NCBI GenBank assembly: GCA_937895705.1
Contig: CALBKM010000043.1
Span: forward strand, 62,001-126,000
Direction: 5' to 3'
DNA length: 64,000 bases
From: an uncultured Clostridia bacterium
GTDB lineage: Bacteria > Bacillota > Clostridia > Lachnospirales > Lachnospiraceae
The notes below the pieces were generated by a model. That model made no database searches, was not told the origin of the DNA, and saw only the letters and a program-made list of their open reading frames with translations. The position numbers and the translations under genes were made by a program. Shown here in pieces: positions 17,527 through 25,901 of the stretch; within the stretch, counting starts at the first letter, position 1; each line of letters begins with the position of its first letter.

Positions 17527-18159
17527 TTACAGCCTCCCATAAATCTTGTGGCCCTCCAGCTCGATTCCGTTCTGCTTTGCAAGCTCGGAAACCGTCACGA
17601 ATCGATATCCCTTCTCAATTAAGGTCGGAAGCAAATACTCCACAGCCGCTGCAGTGGTAGCATACGGTTCATGCATGAGCACAATTGCGTTCTCCAGCTC
17701 TCCCGCAGCTTCCACATCCATAATTCTCTGAATAATCTCTTCCGTGGATGCATTATCCCAGTCTCTGCTGTCCGCGCTGCAATTAATCATCGGATACTCC
17801 ACCGTAGCCGTTACGGTATCGTTGGAAGAAAGAAACGGCAAACGCATCAGCTTCGGTGCCGCTCCCAGTACCTTTTCTATTGCTTCTGCGGTCTTTTTCA
17901 GCTCTTCCTTTATCTCCTCTACCGTTTTTTCCGCTAAATTGCAGTGAGTAAAGGTATGATTTCCCGCCTCACAACCGATACTCTGTGCAAATTTCATTTC
18001 CGGTGCACTGGCATCGTTGATTCTTTCCCCCCAATAAAAGAAGGTGGCCGTCTGACCGTACTTTTCGTAGGTCTTTAAAATCCGCATTGCATTACTGTCC
18101 TCTGCATAAGGAAGCGGGCCGTCATCAAACGTAAATGCTACAAACTTAGTCTTCTCCAT
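17527..18159 (-). CDS. Polysaccharide deacetylase family protein (CE4, NodB domain), no signal peptide
   Basis: NodB motifs are visible: FTFDDGP (catalytic and metal Asp) near residue 9, HTFTH (metal His pair) near 67, RLPF in place of RxPY, SRDWDNAS, and the late IVLMHE. The family removes N- or O-acetyl groups from chitin, peptidoglycan or xylan oligosaccharides. At about 210 residues it is little more than the core domain. No signal peptide or membrane helix precedes it, so it is probably cytosolic and would act on imported oligosaccharides. Start 18159 follows GGAGGAGATGTACT and overlaps the upstream frame by 14 bases. Confidence 0.87.
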   Translation of the reverse strand: MEKTKFVAFTFDDGPLPYAEDSNAMRILKTYEKYGQTATFFYWGERINDASAPEMKFAQSIGCEAGNHTFTHCNLAEKTVEEIKEELKKTAEAIEKVLGAAPKLMRLPFLSSNDTVTATVEYPMINCSADSRDWDNASTEEIIQRIMDVEAAGELENAIVLMHEPYATTAAAVEYLLPTLIEKGYRFVTVSELAKQNGIELEGHKIYGRL

Positions 18160-18517
18160 AGTACATCTCCTCCAATTTGTCATAATATTGATATAATTTT
18201 TGGGTCCCGTTTTCCAACAACCAATAGTGCCTGATGTATGGAATCAAAAGCCCCAACAGTAACAATAACAGCACTCCCGTCCATAACGAAAAATTCGTCA
18301 CAGCCAGCAAAAACACAAGAATAGTCATCAGCGCAAACAACACGGTTACAATCAGATGGATCAGTCTTTCATGCTGAAAGAACCCGATTTGCACCAAAAG
18401 CTCGGCCTTCTCTCTGGCTACACGTTCCCGGAACGCTTCCTGTTTGTCTGCTGTCCGATTTAAATACTCGATCAGTTCTTCCGTTCTCTTCAAATACTTT
18501 TTCAGTCTGTCTCCCAT
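18146..18517 (-). CDS. Hypothetical membrane protein with two transmembrane helices
   Basis: I do not recognise this 123-residue protein. Residues 1-45 are charged and probably coiled-coil (RTEELIEYLNRTADKQEAF). Two hydrophobic helices follow, HLIVTVLFALMTILVFLLAV and LWTGVLLLLLLGLLIPYI, and a tyrosine-rich tail ends YYDKLEEMYYGED. A strong RBS (TAAGGAGGCGTT) precedes the ATG. It overlaps the deacetylase start and lies nine bases after the preceding small gene, so the three appear to form one operon. Both ends are probably cytosolic. No function is assigned. Confidence 0.72.
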   Translation of the reverse strand: MGDRLKKYLKRTEELIEYLNRTADKQEAFRERVAREKAELLVQIGFFQHERLIHLIVTVLFALMTILVFLLAVTNFSLWTGVLLLLLLGLLIPYIRHYWLLENGTQKLYQYYDKLEEMYYGED

Positions 18518-18526
18518 AACGCCTCC

Positions 18527-18787
18527 TTACTTCGTCCAGAACGGTTTCTGGTCCTTATGTGTATATCCTTTCATCACCTCCCGGTACTCGGATATTTTTC
18601 CTTCGTAATACTTTTTCTGCCGCTCGGACAAACATCCCGCCGCAGATAACTTTTCATAACAATCCAACAGCTCTTTCAAGTCCTGCTGTGCCGCGTCTTT
18701 GTAGTTGTTTTCCTTATTGGACTCCATACGAGAAATAATCATCTCTAGATGAATATGCTTTTTGGACAGTTTACGAAACAACCCCAT
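18527..18787 (-). CDS. Small hypothetical charged protein
   Basis: An 86-residue protein, helical and charged, with no recognised domain. Features are MGLFRKLSKKHIHLEMIISR, a middle stretch DLKELLDCYEKLSAAGC and a basic end HKDQKPFWTK. ATG 18787 is preferred: AAGGAG lies upstream, although the spacing of about 13 is long. A GTG at 18838 opens a longer frame with no site. It is first in the operon with the two-helix membrane protein and the deacetylase. Function unknown. Confidence 0.6.
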   Translation of the reverse strand: MGLFRKLSKKHIHLEMIISRMESNKENNYKDAAQQDLKELLDCYEKLSAAGCLSERQKKYYEGKISEYREVMKGYTHKDQKPFWTK

Positions 18788-18992
18788 GGTACAATTTCTT
18801 CTCCTTTCCTTACGATTTCTTTCATCGGCAAAGCTCACACGAGGCCGACGGTTACTTCCACCAGCTCTCCGGTATTACCTCCCGGTCAATCACGCTCCGA
18901 TTCTTTCCTTCAATCGCTACCGATGCTTTTCTTCTTTTCCTACTTCCAGTATACCTCTTAACGCCGGTGAGTTCAACCCAAAAATTGATCTG

Positions 18993-19034
18993 TACAAAAA
19001 AACTCCCCGGCGCGAACATCTCGCACCGGAGAGC
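18993..19034 (-). terminator. Intrinsic terminator after the anti-sigma gene
   Basis: On the minus strand CTCCGGTGCGA pairs with TCGCGCCGGGGAG and is followed by TTTTTTTG. It lies about 20 bases past the stop at 19054. The rest of 18839-19053 shows no other feature. Confidence 0.85.
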
Positions 19035-19053
19035 ATAAAACATAAACCGGCTT

Positions 19054-19866
19054 CTATTCTTCCACCGGAACAAACACCCGGTATCCGTCTCTTTTCTCAT
19101 AACGATAGAGTGCCTTACCGTCCCCGTCATAAGCAACTGCCTCCACCGCATTGGTCAGTCCGGATACTGCGTCAAAGGTAAACAAAGTAAAGGTCTCCGG
19201 CAAAACTTCCTTTGTTTCCGTTTTTCCGTAACAGGTCACTTCCATCGTCTTTACTCTGTCATCATGTACCATCACCGGAAACATCTGCACTCCTTCGTCA
19301 TAACGATAGTGACACATGTCTCCCGTTACATCTATTCCTGTTTCCCCTTCTCTTCCGTCGTACAAACTCCATTTCGGCCAATTCAGCCAGGTATCAAACT
19401 GTTTCCAACCGAACAAACTTCTGTCTGCTATCACCACATCGTAACAAGCCATACTTTCGTAAAAATAAAAGTGACGATTTTCCTTCCATTCATAGCTTCC
19501 CAAAAGCTCGGACGACTCGTTTAACTTCCCGTTAAGTTCCACCGCCGCTCTGGAATTGGTACGGTAACCTGCCGCATATAAAAGGCTGGTACACACAACA
19601 CACCATACCGCCACAGCCACAATCACAGAAAACACTTTCCAGGCTATCTTCCTCTTTCGCAAACGTTCCGCCAACACCCGATAGTTGTTCTCAAACTCCT
19701 TTTTCTCCTCTGCCGGCATTACGTCCTTTCCCAGCTCCTCATAATATGCCGCGCACTCCTTACATTCCGTCAGATGCTCGAGTACGGTCTGCTCACTGGC
19801 CTTTGTAGCCTCGTGATCCAGACAAAGAGGCATCAAATCCTTTACCACATCACATTTATATTTCAT
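19054..19866 (-). CDS. Zinc-finger anti-sigma factor with one membrane helix
   Basis: The N-terminal zinc-binding anti-sigma domain carries HLTECKECAAYY (His-x3-Cys-x2-Cys) near residue 31, together with MPLCLDHEAT. A single transmembrane helix, VFSVIVAVAVWCVVCTSLLY, lies near residues 80-100. About 170 extracytoplasmic residues follow with no recognised fold. ZAS proteins hold their partner ECF sigma factor inactive at the membrane. It overlaps the sigma gene by 11 bases, the normal arrangement for such a pair. The signal it senses is unknown. Confidence 0.88.
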   Translation of the reverse strand: MKYKCDVVKDLMPLCLDHEATKASEQTVLEHLTECKECAAYYEELGKDVMPAEEKKEFENNYRVLAERLRKRKIAWKVFSVIVAVAVWCVVCTSLLYAAGYRTNSRAAVELNGKLNESSELLGSYEWKENRHFYFYESMACYDVVIADRSLFGWKQFDTWLNWPKWSLYDGREGETGIDVTGDMCHYRYDEGVQMFPVMVHDDRVKTMEVTCYGKTETKEVLPETFTLFTFDAVSGLTNAVEAVAYDGDGKALYRYEKRDGYRVFVPVEE

Positions 19867-20359
19867 ACCCGTATTCCTCCTTTAAACGTTGTTGAATTTT
19901 CACTTTTACTCTGGAAAACAACACTTTCGCCGTGGCCTCTCTGATTCCCAGCAAATTACCGATTTCCTTGTAGGGCATATTGCAAAACAACCGATACTCC
20001 GCAATCGTGCGGTCACGCTCGGGAAGCTCTGCAATCACCTTACGAAGATGTGACATCATCTGCTTTTCTTCCACCGCTTCGCTGAGTGATTTTCCCTCCT
20101 GCTCCGGTAACAATTCCTCTTTCAGACTCATCTGTTTTGTGTGACTTCGCAAGTGCTTACAGTATGTATTCTTGGCAATCTGACAAAGCCATGACTTTAT
20201 TTCACAATCTCCCCGAAATCGATCCAAGGAAACAAATGCCTGATAGAAGCTTTCCTGAGTCAGCTCCTCCGCCAAATCATCCCGATACCCGGTCAGTTTC
20301 AGCACAAAATAGTAAACGTCCTTGTAATATTTCGAATATAACTCTTCAAATGCGACCAC
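19856..20359 (-). CDS. ECF sigma-70 family RNA polymerase sigma factor
   Basis: Sigma region 2 is seen in YYFVLKLTGYRDDLAEELTQ and the -10 recognition helix QESFYQAF. Region 4 reads YRLFCNMPYKEIGNLLGIRE, followed by ATAKVLFSRVK. The protein has about 167 residues, standard for group 4. I favour a GTG start at 20359, six bases after AAAGGAGG; a TTG at 20386 opens a longer frame that would run through that site. Its anti-sigma partner overlaps downstream. Upstream lies an AT-rich stretch with TTGTTA and TACTAA 18 bases apart, a weak promoter candidate. Confidence 0.9.
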   Translation of the reverse strand: MVAFEELYSKYYKDVYYFVLKLTGYRDDLAEELTQESFYQAFVSLDRFRGDCEIKSWLCQIAKNTYCKHLRSHTKQMSLKEELLPEQEGKSLSEAVEEKQMMSHLRKVIAELPERDRTIAEYRLFCNMPYKEIGNLLGIREATAKVLFSRVKVKIQQRLKEEYGYEI

Positions 20360-20448
20360 ATCACCCCTCCTTTCGCTTTTCGACAATTAGTATCACAAAA
20401 AGTAAAAAGGTAACAAAAGACTTTTAAAAAGCAAATTTCCTTCACAAA

Positions 20449-20502
20449 CCAAAAGAAAAAATTCCGGGAATCTGCGTCATCAGCCTGACGCAGCCCCCGG
20501 AA
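20449..20502 (-). terminator. Intrinsic terminator after the GGDEF-EAL gene
   Basis: A long two-part stem, TTCCGGG/CCCGGAA outside and CTGCGTCA/TGACGCAG inside (20462-20502), is followed on the minus strand by TTTTTTCTTTTG. It lies about 45 bases past the stop at 20548. Confidence 0.9.
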
Positions 20503-20547
20503 CAATCCACGCTTCCGCAGCGAAATACGACGTGGAATAATAGCATT

Positions 20548-22356
20548 TTATAAATATTTCTCTTCAAATTCCTCCACCGGAATCGGTTTGCTGTAATAAT
20601 AACCCTGAATCACGTCACACCCCAGCTCTCCCAATGCAAGCACCTGCGCATATTCCTCTGCGCCTTCTGCAACGCAATGCATTCCCAGTTCTCTCGCCAT
20701 GGAGATAATATGTCGTAAAATAATCCTTATTTTATCCGGATCCTCTTCCGCAGCAAGCAAGTCCACAAAACTCTTATCGATTTTTAAAGTATCTAACGGC
20801 ATCTCCTTCAGTAACGCAAAGGAGGAATAACCGGTTCCGAAATCATCCATGGAAATTCGGAAACCTTTTTTCTTTAGCTCTTCCATTACGGAAATCATAT
20901 ATGCCTGATTATCGGAAGCAACCGTTTCCGTCAACTCGAATTCAATCAAAGAGTGGTCTACACCGTAGGAATCCACAATCTCCGTCAAATACTCCGCCAA
21001 ACAAAACAACTCCATATGCTTTCTGGAGAGATTCACGGAAACCGGATACAACGGAAGTCCTTTTTCCTTCCAGTCTTTCAGTTTCTCACAAACCTTACAA
21101 AGCACCAGATTATCCACCTTTATAATGGAATCGTCAGCCTCAAAATGCGGAATAAAACTATACGGAGACAACAGTTTCTTATGCTTATAATTCCAACGTA
21201 CCAATGCCTCCGCACCGTAGATACGCTCCGTATGGATGTCCATCTTCGGCTGTAAATAAACCAAAAACTCATCTTCCCGGATTGCCGTATCCAAATATGC
21301 TTTCAAATGCTTTCCCCACAAAAGATTCTCATGCATCTCGTTGGTATAAAAATTAATCTCCGTCACGTTAATCTTTGTTCCCGTAGCCTGCGCCATTTTT
21401 GCACAGTCCGCAACAACATTGCCTACATTCATGGCATTCCGCATATTTACCACACCGCATCTGTAATAGATACGATAATTCGGATCTTCTTTTAAAACTG
21501 ATATTTCATCAAAAAACTCTGTTAGTTTCTGCCGAGTTTCCGCCTCCGGCATATCCCGGATCATCAACGCAAAATTGTCGTTATCACATCTTGCGCCGCA
21601 ATATATCCAATCCTTATGCGCTTCAATATTCCGGGTTACTCCGGTTAACACATCATTCGCCACCTGGTGATTGTACAACTCGTTAATCATATTAAAATCT
21701 TTAATATCAAAATGTACAAATCCGTAATCCCTGATTCCGTCAAGATAATACGACGCCAAACGGTCCCACATCCAGGACCAGTTATAATATCCGGTAATCG
21801 AATCATGATACGCCTTAAAAAGGAGTTCTTCCTTCGAATAGTCATGCCCCATCCGGTTTAAGAAAAGAGCATTTTCACTTACCAATTCAACCTCATACAA
21901 CATACGTAACTTTTCTCTGGATGTAAAAACAGCAACCAATCCGTCCTGCACATACCGATATTCCGCACTTTTGTCGTTTTGATATTCTCTACCGTAACGT
22001 ATCACTTCGTTGAGAACCTCTTCCGTCAACAGACCATCGTATAATACGTCCTGGATAATGACGTCGGCTTCCGGAAGCACCACAGACGGTAACCCCTCCG
22101 GCAACTTAAGTGTTGGGTCATCCTTTCGATATTCGATTCCTACGACACAATATTTCCCCGTCTCTTGTTGAAGAACCGGTGACAAATAAAAGGCCCCGGC
22201 ATCATCATAGGTTCCAAAGGCATACCGATACTCTTGTAATAAAGAAGGACATACTCCGTCCGCAATATTCTGATTCACTTCTCCTGTAACTTCAGGCAAA
22301 TAAAACAATAACCGCTCCGGTCTATGTACAATCATTGTGGATGTTACCTTTGCCAT
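20548..22356 (-). CDS. GGDEF-EAL protein, degenerate cyclase and probably active c-di-GMP phosphodiesterase
   Basis: Residues 1-180 are an unrecognised sensory region. A GGDEF-like domain of about 185-345 has GARCDNDNFALMI where the active-site motif should be, so it cannot make c-di-GMP. The EAL domain (about 355-600) keeps AEALVRW, VNLSRKHM, ELTET, MDDFGTGYSS, LKIDKSF and a final EGAEE, that is, the metal ligands and catalytic lysine, so hydrolysis of c-di-GMP is likely. There are no membrane helices. Start 22356 follows AAAGGCAGG. It stands alone between its own promoter and terminator. Confidence 0.9.
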   Translation of the reverse strand: MAKVTSTMIVHRPERLLFYLPEVTGEVNQNIADGVCPSLLQEYRYAFGTYDDAGAFYLSPVLQQETGKYCVVGIEYRKDDPTLKLPEGLPSVVLPEADVIIQDVLYDGLLTEEVLNEVIRYGREYQNDKSAEYRYVQDGLVAVFTSREKLRMLYEVELVSENALFLNRMGHDYSKEELLFKAYHDSITGYYNWSWMWDRLASYYLDGIRDYGFVHFDIKDFNMINELYNHQVANDVLTGVTRNIEAHKDWIYCGARCDNDNFALMIRDMPEAETRQKLTEFFDEISVLKEDPNYRIYYRCGVVNMRNAMNVGNVVADCAKMAQATGTKINVTEINFYTNEMHENLLWGKHLKAYLDTAIREDEFLVYLQPKMDIHTERIYGAEALVRWNYKHKKLLSPYSFIPHFEADDSIIKVDNLVLCKVCEKLKDWKEKGLPLYPVSVNLSRKHMELFCLAEYLTEIVDSYGVDHSLIEFELTETVASDNQAYMISVMEELKKKGFRISMDDFGTGYSSFALLKEMPLDTLKIDKSFVDLLAAEEDPDKIRIILRHIISMARELGMHCVAEGAEEYAQVLALGELGCDVIQGYYYSKPIPVEEFEEKYL

Positions 22357-22410
22357 AGAACACCTGCCTTTCCGCCAGCCAAGCAAAAATACGTAGCTAC
22401 TCCCAATGTA

Positions 22411-22439
22411 ATTATACTATATGAACTTCATTTCGACAA
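22411..22439 (-). promoter_or_regulatory. Promoter of the GGDEF-EAL gene
   Basis: On the minus strand TTGTCG (22434-22439), a 17-base spacer and TATAAT (22411-22416) lie about 55 bases before the ATG. The remaining intergenic DNA to 22605 shows no strong hairpin or gene. Confidence 0.6.
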
Positions 22440-22605
22440 GTATAAAGAGATAAAAACTAAGCATTATGGTGCTCAAAAAGGGAGAACATATTAAATAAAT
22501 TCGTAATATTTTAACATCTTCTTTGTTGCCTTTGTTTTTCATAAACCTCCGGGCACCGCTTGGCATACGTAGAGCCTTCTCTTTCCACAGCTATCTAATC
22601 CCCGG

Positions 22606-23415
22606 TTACTGGTGTAAATTATTCAAATGCTTCAAATTCAGCAACGGGCTCATATCCTCAATATCCGTCTGCTGAATATTTAAACTCTCCAGATACTTTA
22701 ACTCCGAGAGTGGGCTGATATCCTTAATCGGATTAAAATCAATGCGCAAATCCTTTAAAGATATTAAGTTTCTCAAAGGTGAAACATTCGTAACCCGGTT
22801 CATAAATACGTACAGGGTCTCGATGTACTTTAATTCTGCAAAAGGAGTCAAATCCGTAACCATGTTGTACGCCAGGCAGACATTGTTAAGGAGCGGCATA
22901 TACGCAATGCCGCGAATATCTGCCACGTTGTTTTTATACAGATTCAGAAACGTAAGATTTTTCAATTTCGTCAAACCGGCAATACTGGAAATGCTGTTAT
23001 TTTCCAACACAAGCCTCTGTAAATTGATTAACTCGTTTAAGGCATCTACCTTCTCGATGCCCTTTTCGTTCAACTGCAAACTTGTCATTTTGTACACATC
23101 ACTAAGCATAATGTCGCGGTCCTTAATTCCGGTCACTTCGCGCATGGCCGCCTCCAACGCCTGATCCTTCCAATCCATGACATGGTCCTCAAGACCGCTG
23201 TCACACCAAGGAAAATACTTCGGTTCCGGAGCTTTCGGCAACTCATTACGTCCCATACCATCACCGGAAGGCTTCTGTCCTACACCTGCAAGAATCTTCT
23301 TAAGAACATCCTTGTTTTCAAATATAATCTGTAATCCGCAATACTCACATACGCCGATTCCTTTCTCCAAATCCGGCGTAATCTGCGCTCCGCATCCCGA
23401 ACATTTCAGTTCCAT
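22606..23415 (-). CDS. Zinc-ribbon and leucine-rich-repeat protein
   Basis: The N-terminus is a zinc ribbon, LKCSGCGAQITPD then VCEYCGLQ (CxxC...CxxC, residues about 5-30). After a linker come about six 22-residue leucine-rich repeats of the internalin/protein phosphatase-regulator type, for example LNLYKNNVADIRGIAYM and LRIDFNPIKDISPLSEL. The last repeat stops abruptly at the C-terminus, with no cap, anchor or signal peptide, so it is cytosolic. ATG 23415 is favoured by an AGGA eight bases upstream; 23424 is the alternative. It lies 55 bases after another zinc-ribbon gene. Likely a protein-protein interaction module; the partner is unknown. Confidence 0.72.
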   Translation of the reverse strand: MELKCSGCGAQITPDLEKGIGVCEYCGLQIIFENKDVLKKILAGVGQKPSGDGMGRNELPKAPEPKYFPWCDSGLEDHVMDWKDQALEAAMREVTGIKDRDIMLSDVYKMTSLQLNEKGIEKVDALNELINLQRLVLENNSISSIAGLTKLKNLTFLNLYKNNVADIRGIAYMPLLNNVCLAYNMVTDLTPFAELKYIETLYVFMNRVTNVSPLRNLISLKDLRIDFNPIKDISPLSELKYLESLNIQQTDIEDMSPLLNLKHLNNLHQ

Positions 23416-23470
23416 GATTTTCATCCTTCGTCAAACTCCTTTGCTATAGTTCGCATTTATTCACGCACCA

Positions 23471-24289
23471 TCACCAGTCGGAATCCCAATCCGTTCCGCC
23501 GGAATCCCAGTCGCTTCCCGAATCCCAGTCATAGTCGTTGTCCCAACCACTGTCATAATCATCATCGTAATCTTCGGTGTACCATATGCTGTCCTCGAAG
23601 CTTTTTCCTTCGTGACTATAAATTCGATATTCGCCTTCCTCATCCGAATAGACTTCCTCCGGTACATCACTATCCTCCATCACACTCCAATCATCGGTAT
23701 AATCATCATAATAATACCAGGAGGAGTTTTGATGATAATAGGTAGAATTGTTGTATTGATAATATCCTCTGGACGGTGTATCATCCTTAAGGGAATGTGC
23801 AAAAGACAATGTGATTGCCAGCATACAGGCACCATATACGCCCACATAGATTCCACGCTTATTTATCTTCTTTTTGGAAACACTTTGTTGCGTACTCTCA
23901 TTATATCGTCTCGTTGCACTCCGGTCTTTCCGATCCGCAATCTCACTTTTCAGCTTCTGATAAAGTTCGTTAACCGCATAAGCCTCATCAATTCCACGAT
24001 AACGAACGGCTCTGCTTCCGTCCGCTTTGTTTTTATAAACAACAAAGTCTCCCGTGCTGTCTTGATAAATTCCGAACGCCCGGGGTTCCTCAATATTTTT
24101 ACCGATAAAAAATCTGGTCACATCTTCCGGCGGAAGATTCCGCGCTATGTACCATTCTTTTAATTCCTCTATGGTCCGCGGCTGCTCCCCCGCGAAACGA
24201 TTGACTCCGTTCAATGCCGCACCGCAATTGGGACAAACCTCATTTTTCTCCTCAATTATACTGCCGCAATAATCACACTTAATCCTCAT
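23471..24289 (-). CDS. Zinc-ribbon, single-pass protein with Asp/Tyr/Trp-rich tail
   Basis: Residues 1-25 form a zinc ribbon (IKCDYCGSIIEEKNEVCPNC). A folded region to about 125 includes FGIYQDSTGDFVVYKNKADG, of a type often seen with such ribbons. One membrane helix, GIYVGVYGACMLAITLSFAH, is near 148-170. The outer part is low-complexity: tyrosine/asparagine-rich, then acidic, ending in repeats of DWDSG and DSDW. ATG 24289 has GGAGGAAG upstream; a longer frame would run through a TATAAT. Function unknown. Ribbon-plus-helix architecture is common in Firmicutes membrane proteins. Confidence 0.7.
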   Translation of the reverse strand: MRIKCDYCGSIIEEKNEVCPNCGAALNGVNRFAGEQPRTIEELKEWYIARNLPPEDVTRFFIGKNIEEPRAFGIYQDSTGDFVVYKNKADGSRAVRYRGIDEAYAVNELYQKLKSEIADRKDRSATRRYNESTQQSVSKKKINKRGIYVGVYGACMLAITLSFAHSLKDDTPSRGYYQYNNSTYYHQNSSWYYYDDYTDDWSVMEDSDVPEEVYSDEEGEYRIYSHEGKSFEDSIWYTEDYDDDYDSGWDNDYDWDSGSDWDSGGTDWDSDW

Positions 24290-24405
24290 ACTGTACTTCC
24301 TCCGTACCGCTTGTGTCAATCCGTGTTTTCTCAGAATTCGCTGTCTTTGTTGTACAAACTCTGTTTCATTCATTATATCATACATTTCATAAAAAACAAA
24401 GACAT

Positions 24406-24436
24406 AGAAAAAGCCCGGACCACTAAGGTCCGGGCT
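24406..24436 (-). terminator. Intrinsic terminator after the 24.5-kb lipoprotein gene
   Basis: GCCCGGACC / GGTCCGGGC (24413-24421 and 24427-24435) forms a 9-bp stem with a five-base loop, followed on the minus strand by TTTTTC. It lies about 35 bases past the stop at 24470. Confidence 0.9.
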
Positions 24437-24469
24437 TAATGCACCAACAACCTTCAAAACACTTCTTCT

Positions 24470-25018
24470 TTACTTACCCTCAAAAAGCTGATAATTTCCC
24501 GAATTCATATTGACAATATCCAAACAAGGAACTCCGTCCGATTCTAAGAAAAAACCGTAATAAGGGGTCTGATACGGTGCTTCTACCACATTCTCACCGT
24601 CTATCATACACGCCTCGTTATTCAGAACAAAAACTACAAAATTGGACTCGTCATATTCTTCAACTCTGTCAAAAAGGCCTTCTAATTCCGCCTTTGTTAC
24701 GGCATATTCGCTCAACTCCGTTGTAATATACGTCACAGCCGGCTTACCCACATAAAATCCATAGGTTCCCTCGAAGTAATTGTTGGTTAGATCCTCTGCC
24801 GATTGATAATACTTAAAACTTCCGTCCTTTTCGCATACGATCAACGAAGAATCACTGGTAGCCTGCCACTTGTACTCTGTAATAAAGGCTGTACTTAACT
24901 TACTACTGGTTTCCGGTTCTTTATCGACTACCGGTAATTTCGGCATACCGCATCCCGACAACCCTACACATGCAACAGCCATCACAACTGCTAATAATTT
25001 AATAACCCTCTTGTTCAT
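24470..25018 (-). CDS. Hypothetical lipoprotein
   Basis: A 182-residue exported protein. MNKRVIKLLAVVMAVACVG is a signal peptide ending in the lipobox LSGC, so it should be lipid-anchored on the outer face of the membrane. The mature part has ITEYKWQATSDSSLIVCEKD and FEGTYGFYVGKPAVTYI, a beta-rich pattern that suggests a small lipocalin-like or DUF barrel, but I cannot name the family. Start 25018 follows GAGGAGAAAATC. A terminator follows the gene. Confidence 0.75.
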   Translation of the reverse strand: MNKRVIKLLAVVMAVACVGLSGCGMPKLPVVDKEPETSSKLSTAFITEYKWQATSDSSLIVCEKDGSFKYYQSAEDLTNNYFEGTYGFYVGKPAVTYITTELSEYAVTKAELEGLFDRVEEYDESNFVVFVLNNEACMIDGENVVEAPYQTPYYGFFLESDGVPCLDIVNMNSGNYQLFEGK

Positions 25019-25142
25019 ACTGATTTTCTCCTCTGCTTTGTTTGTTCTTTGCCTCAATTTCAGACACAACGCAGATTATAGCATACATTGTATTTTTATG
25101 CAATTACTTTTTAGTAATCAGTAACTTTCAGCTCCGCCCTTC

Positions 25143-25727
25143 CTATTCCGATGCGATCGACATCTCAATACCTATATAATCTGCGGCTGTTCCGGTCTTC
25201 TCAGGATTATAAATGTCCGTGTACTCACTCCACAAAGAGTATTCTCCGACGTTATACACGCGAAAAAGTTCCAAATCCTCACCGGCCGGCAGTGCCTTGT
25301 ACCACGGCTTACCTTCAATCGTCATGGTTCCTTTAAACATCTTTTGCGGATAGTGTACATAATCATTATCCTTATTTACCACTACACCGATACTATATAC
25401 ATCACTATGTACCCCCTCCTGCTCATATAAGTAACAGAAGATTCCGATCTCGTCCCACACATAATTCGTACGCCTCGGCGCATCAAGGTTCACCTCGTTT
25501 TCATGTATCACCACCCTCGGTTCTCCCCACAGTGCAATCAACTCCTCCCCGTCAACCGGCAACGGAATCACTTTGTCTCCCACATGCATTCCGTCTGCGT
25601 CAAAGTCAATAAGGATGGACTCTTTCCCATCATTCTCCTTCGAAATCTCTTTGGTTGCGGTTTTACACCCCAGACACATTACTGCCATTGCCATTACTGC
25701 CACGATTACTAAAATTGTCTTCTTCAT
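25143..25727 (-). CDS. Hypothetical lipoprotein with a regulated promoter
   Basis: The 194-residue product starts with a signal peptide (MKKTILVIVAVMAMAVM) and the lipobox CLGC. The mature part contains HVGDKVIPLPVDGEELIALW, then GEPRVVIHENEVN and YVWDEIGIFCYLYEQ, a pattern shared by small secreted domains of unknown function. The second ATG (25727) is chosen because AAGGAGA is spaced for it and too close to the first (25733). The promoter carries two copies of a 13-bp repeat, suggesting tight control. Confidence 0.75.
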   Translation of the reverse strand: MKKTILVIVAVMAMAVMCLGCKTATKEISKENDGKESILIDFDADGMHVGDKVIPLPVDGEELIALWGEPRVVIHENEVNLDAPRRTNYVWDEIGIFCYLYEQEGVHSDVYSIGVVVNKDNDYVHYPQKMFKGTMTIEGKPWYKALPAGEDLELFRVYNVGEYSLWSEYTDIYNPEKTGTAADYIGIEMSIASE

Positions 25728-25777
25728 TTGCATTCTCCTTCATTGGTCATATGATATTTTCCGAGAGTTATTGATAT

Positions 25778-25836
25778 TATCATTTCGATACTATCTCATT
25801 CCTCTTCATGATACTATCATTTCGATAATATGTCAA
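25778..25836 (-). promoter_or_regulatory. Strong promoter with duplicated 13-bp operator-like repeat
   Basis: On the minus strand TTGACA (25831-25836), a 17-base spacer and TATCAT (25808-25813) make a near-consensus promoter. The sequence TATCATTTCGATA occurs exactly at 25815-25827, inside the spacer, and at 25778-25790, about +11 to +23. Flanking bases also match partly. The placement suggests a repressor that blocks the polymerase. Confidence 0.65.
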
Positions 25837-25901
25837 GACCTAATTTGGCGTTTTTTTCACTCACAACAGTAAAATCACTGAGTTTTGAAGCACACCAAAA
25901 A

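Noticed and set aside
20449..20502. Long hairpin as a small RNA gene
   Set aside because: The stem is followed by a T-run just past a stop codon, the ordinary layout of an intrinsic terminator.
25778..25827. Short direct repeats as a CRISPR-like or satellite array
   Set aside because: There are only two 13-bp copies, and they lie exactly at promoter positions; no further units or cas genes.
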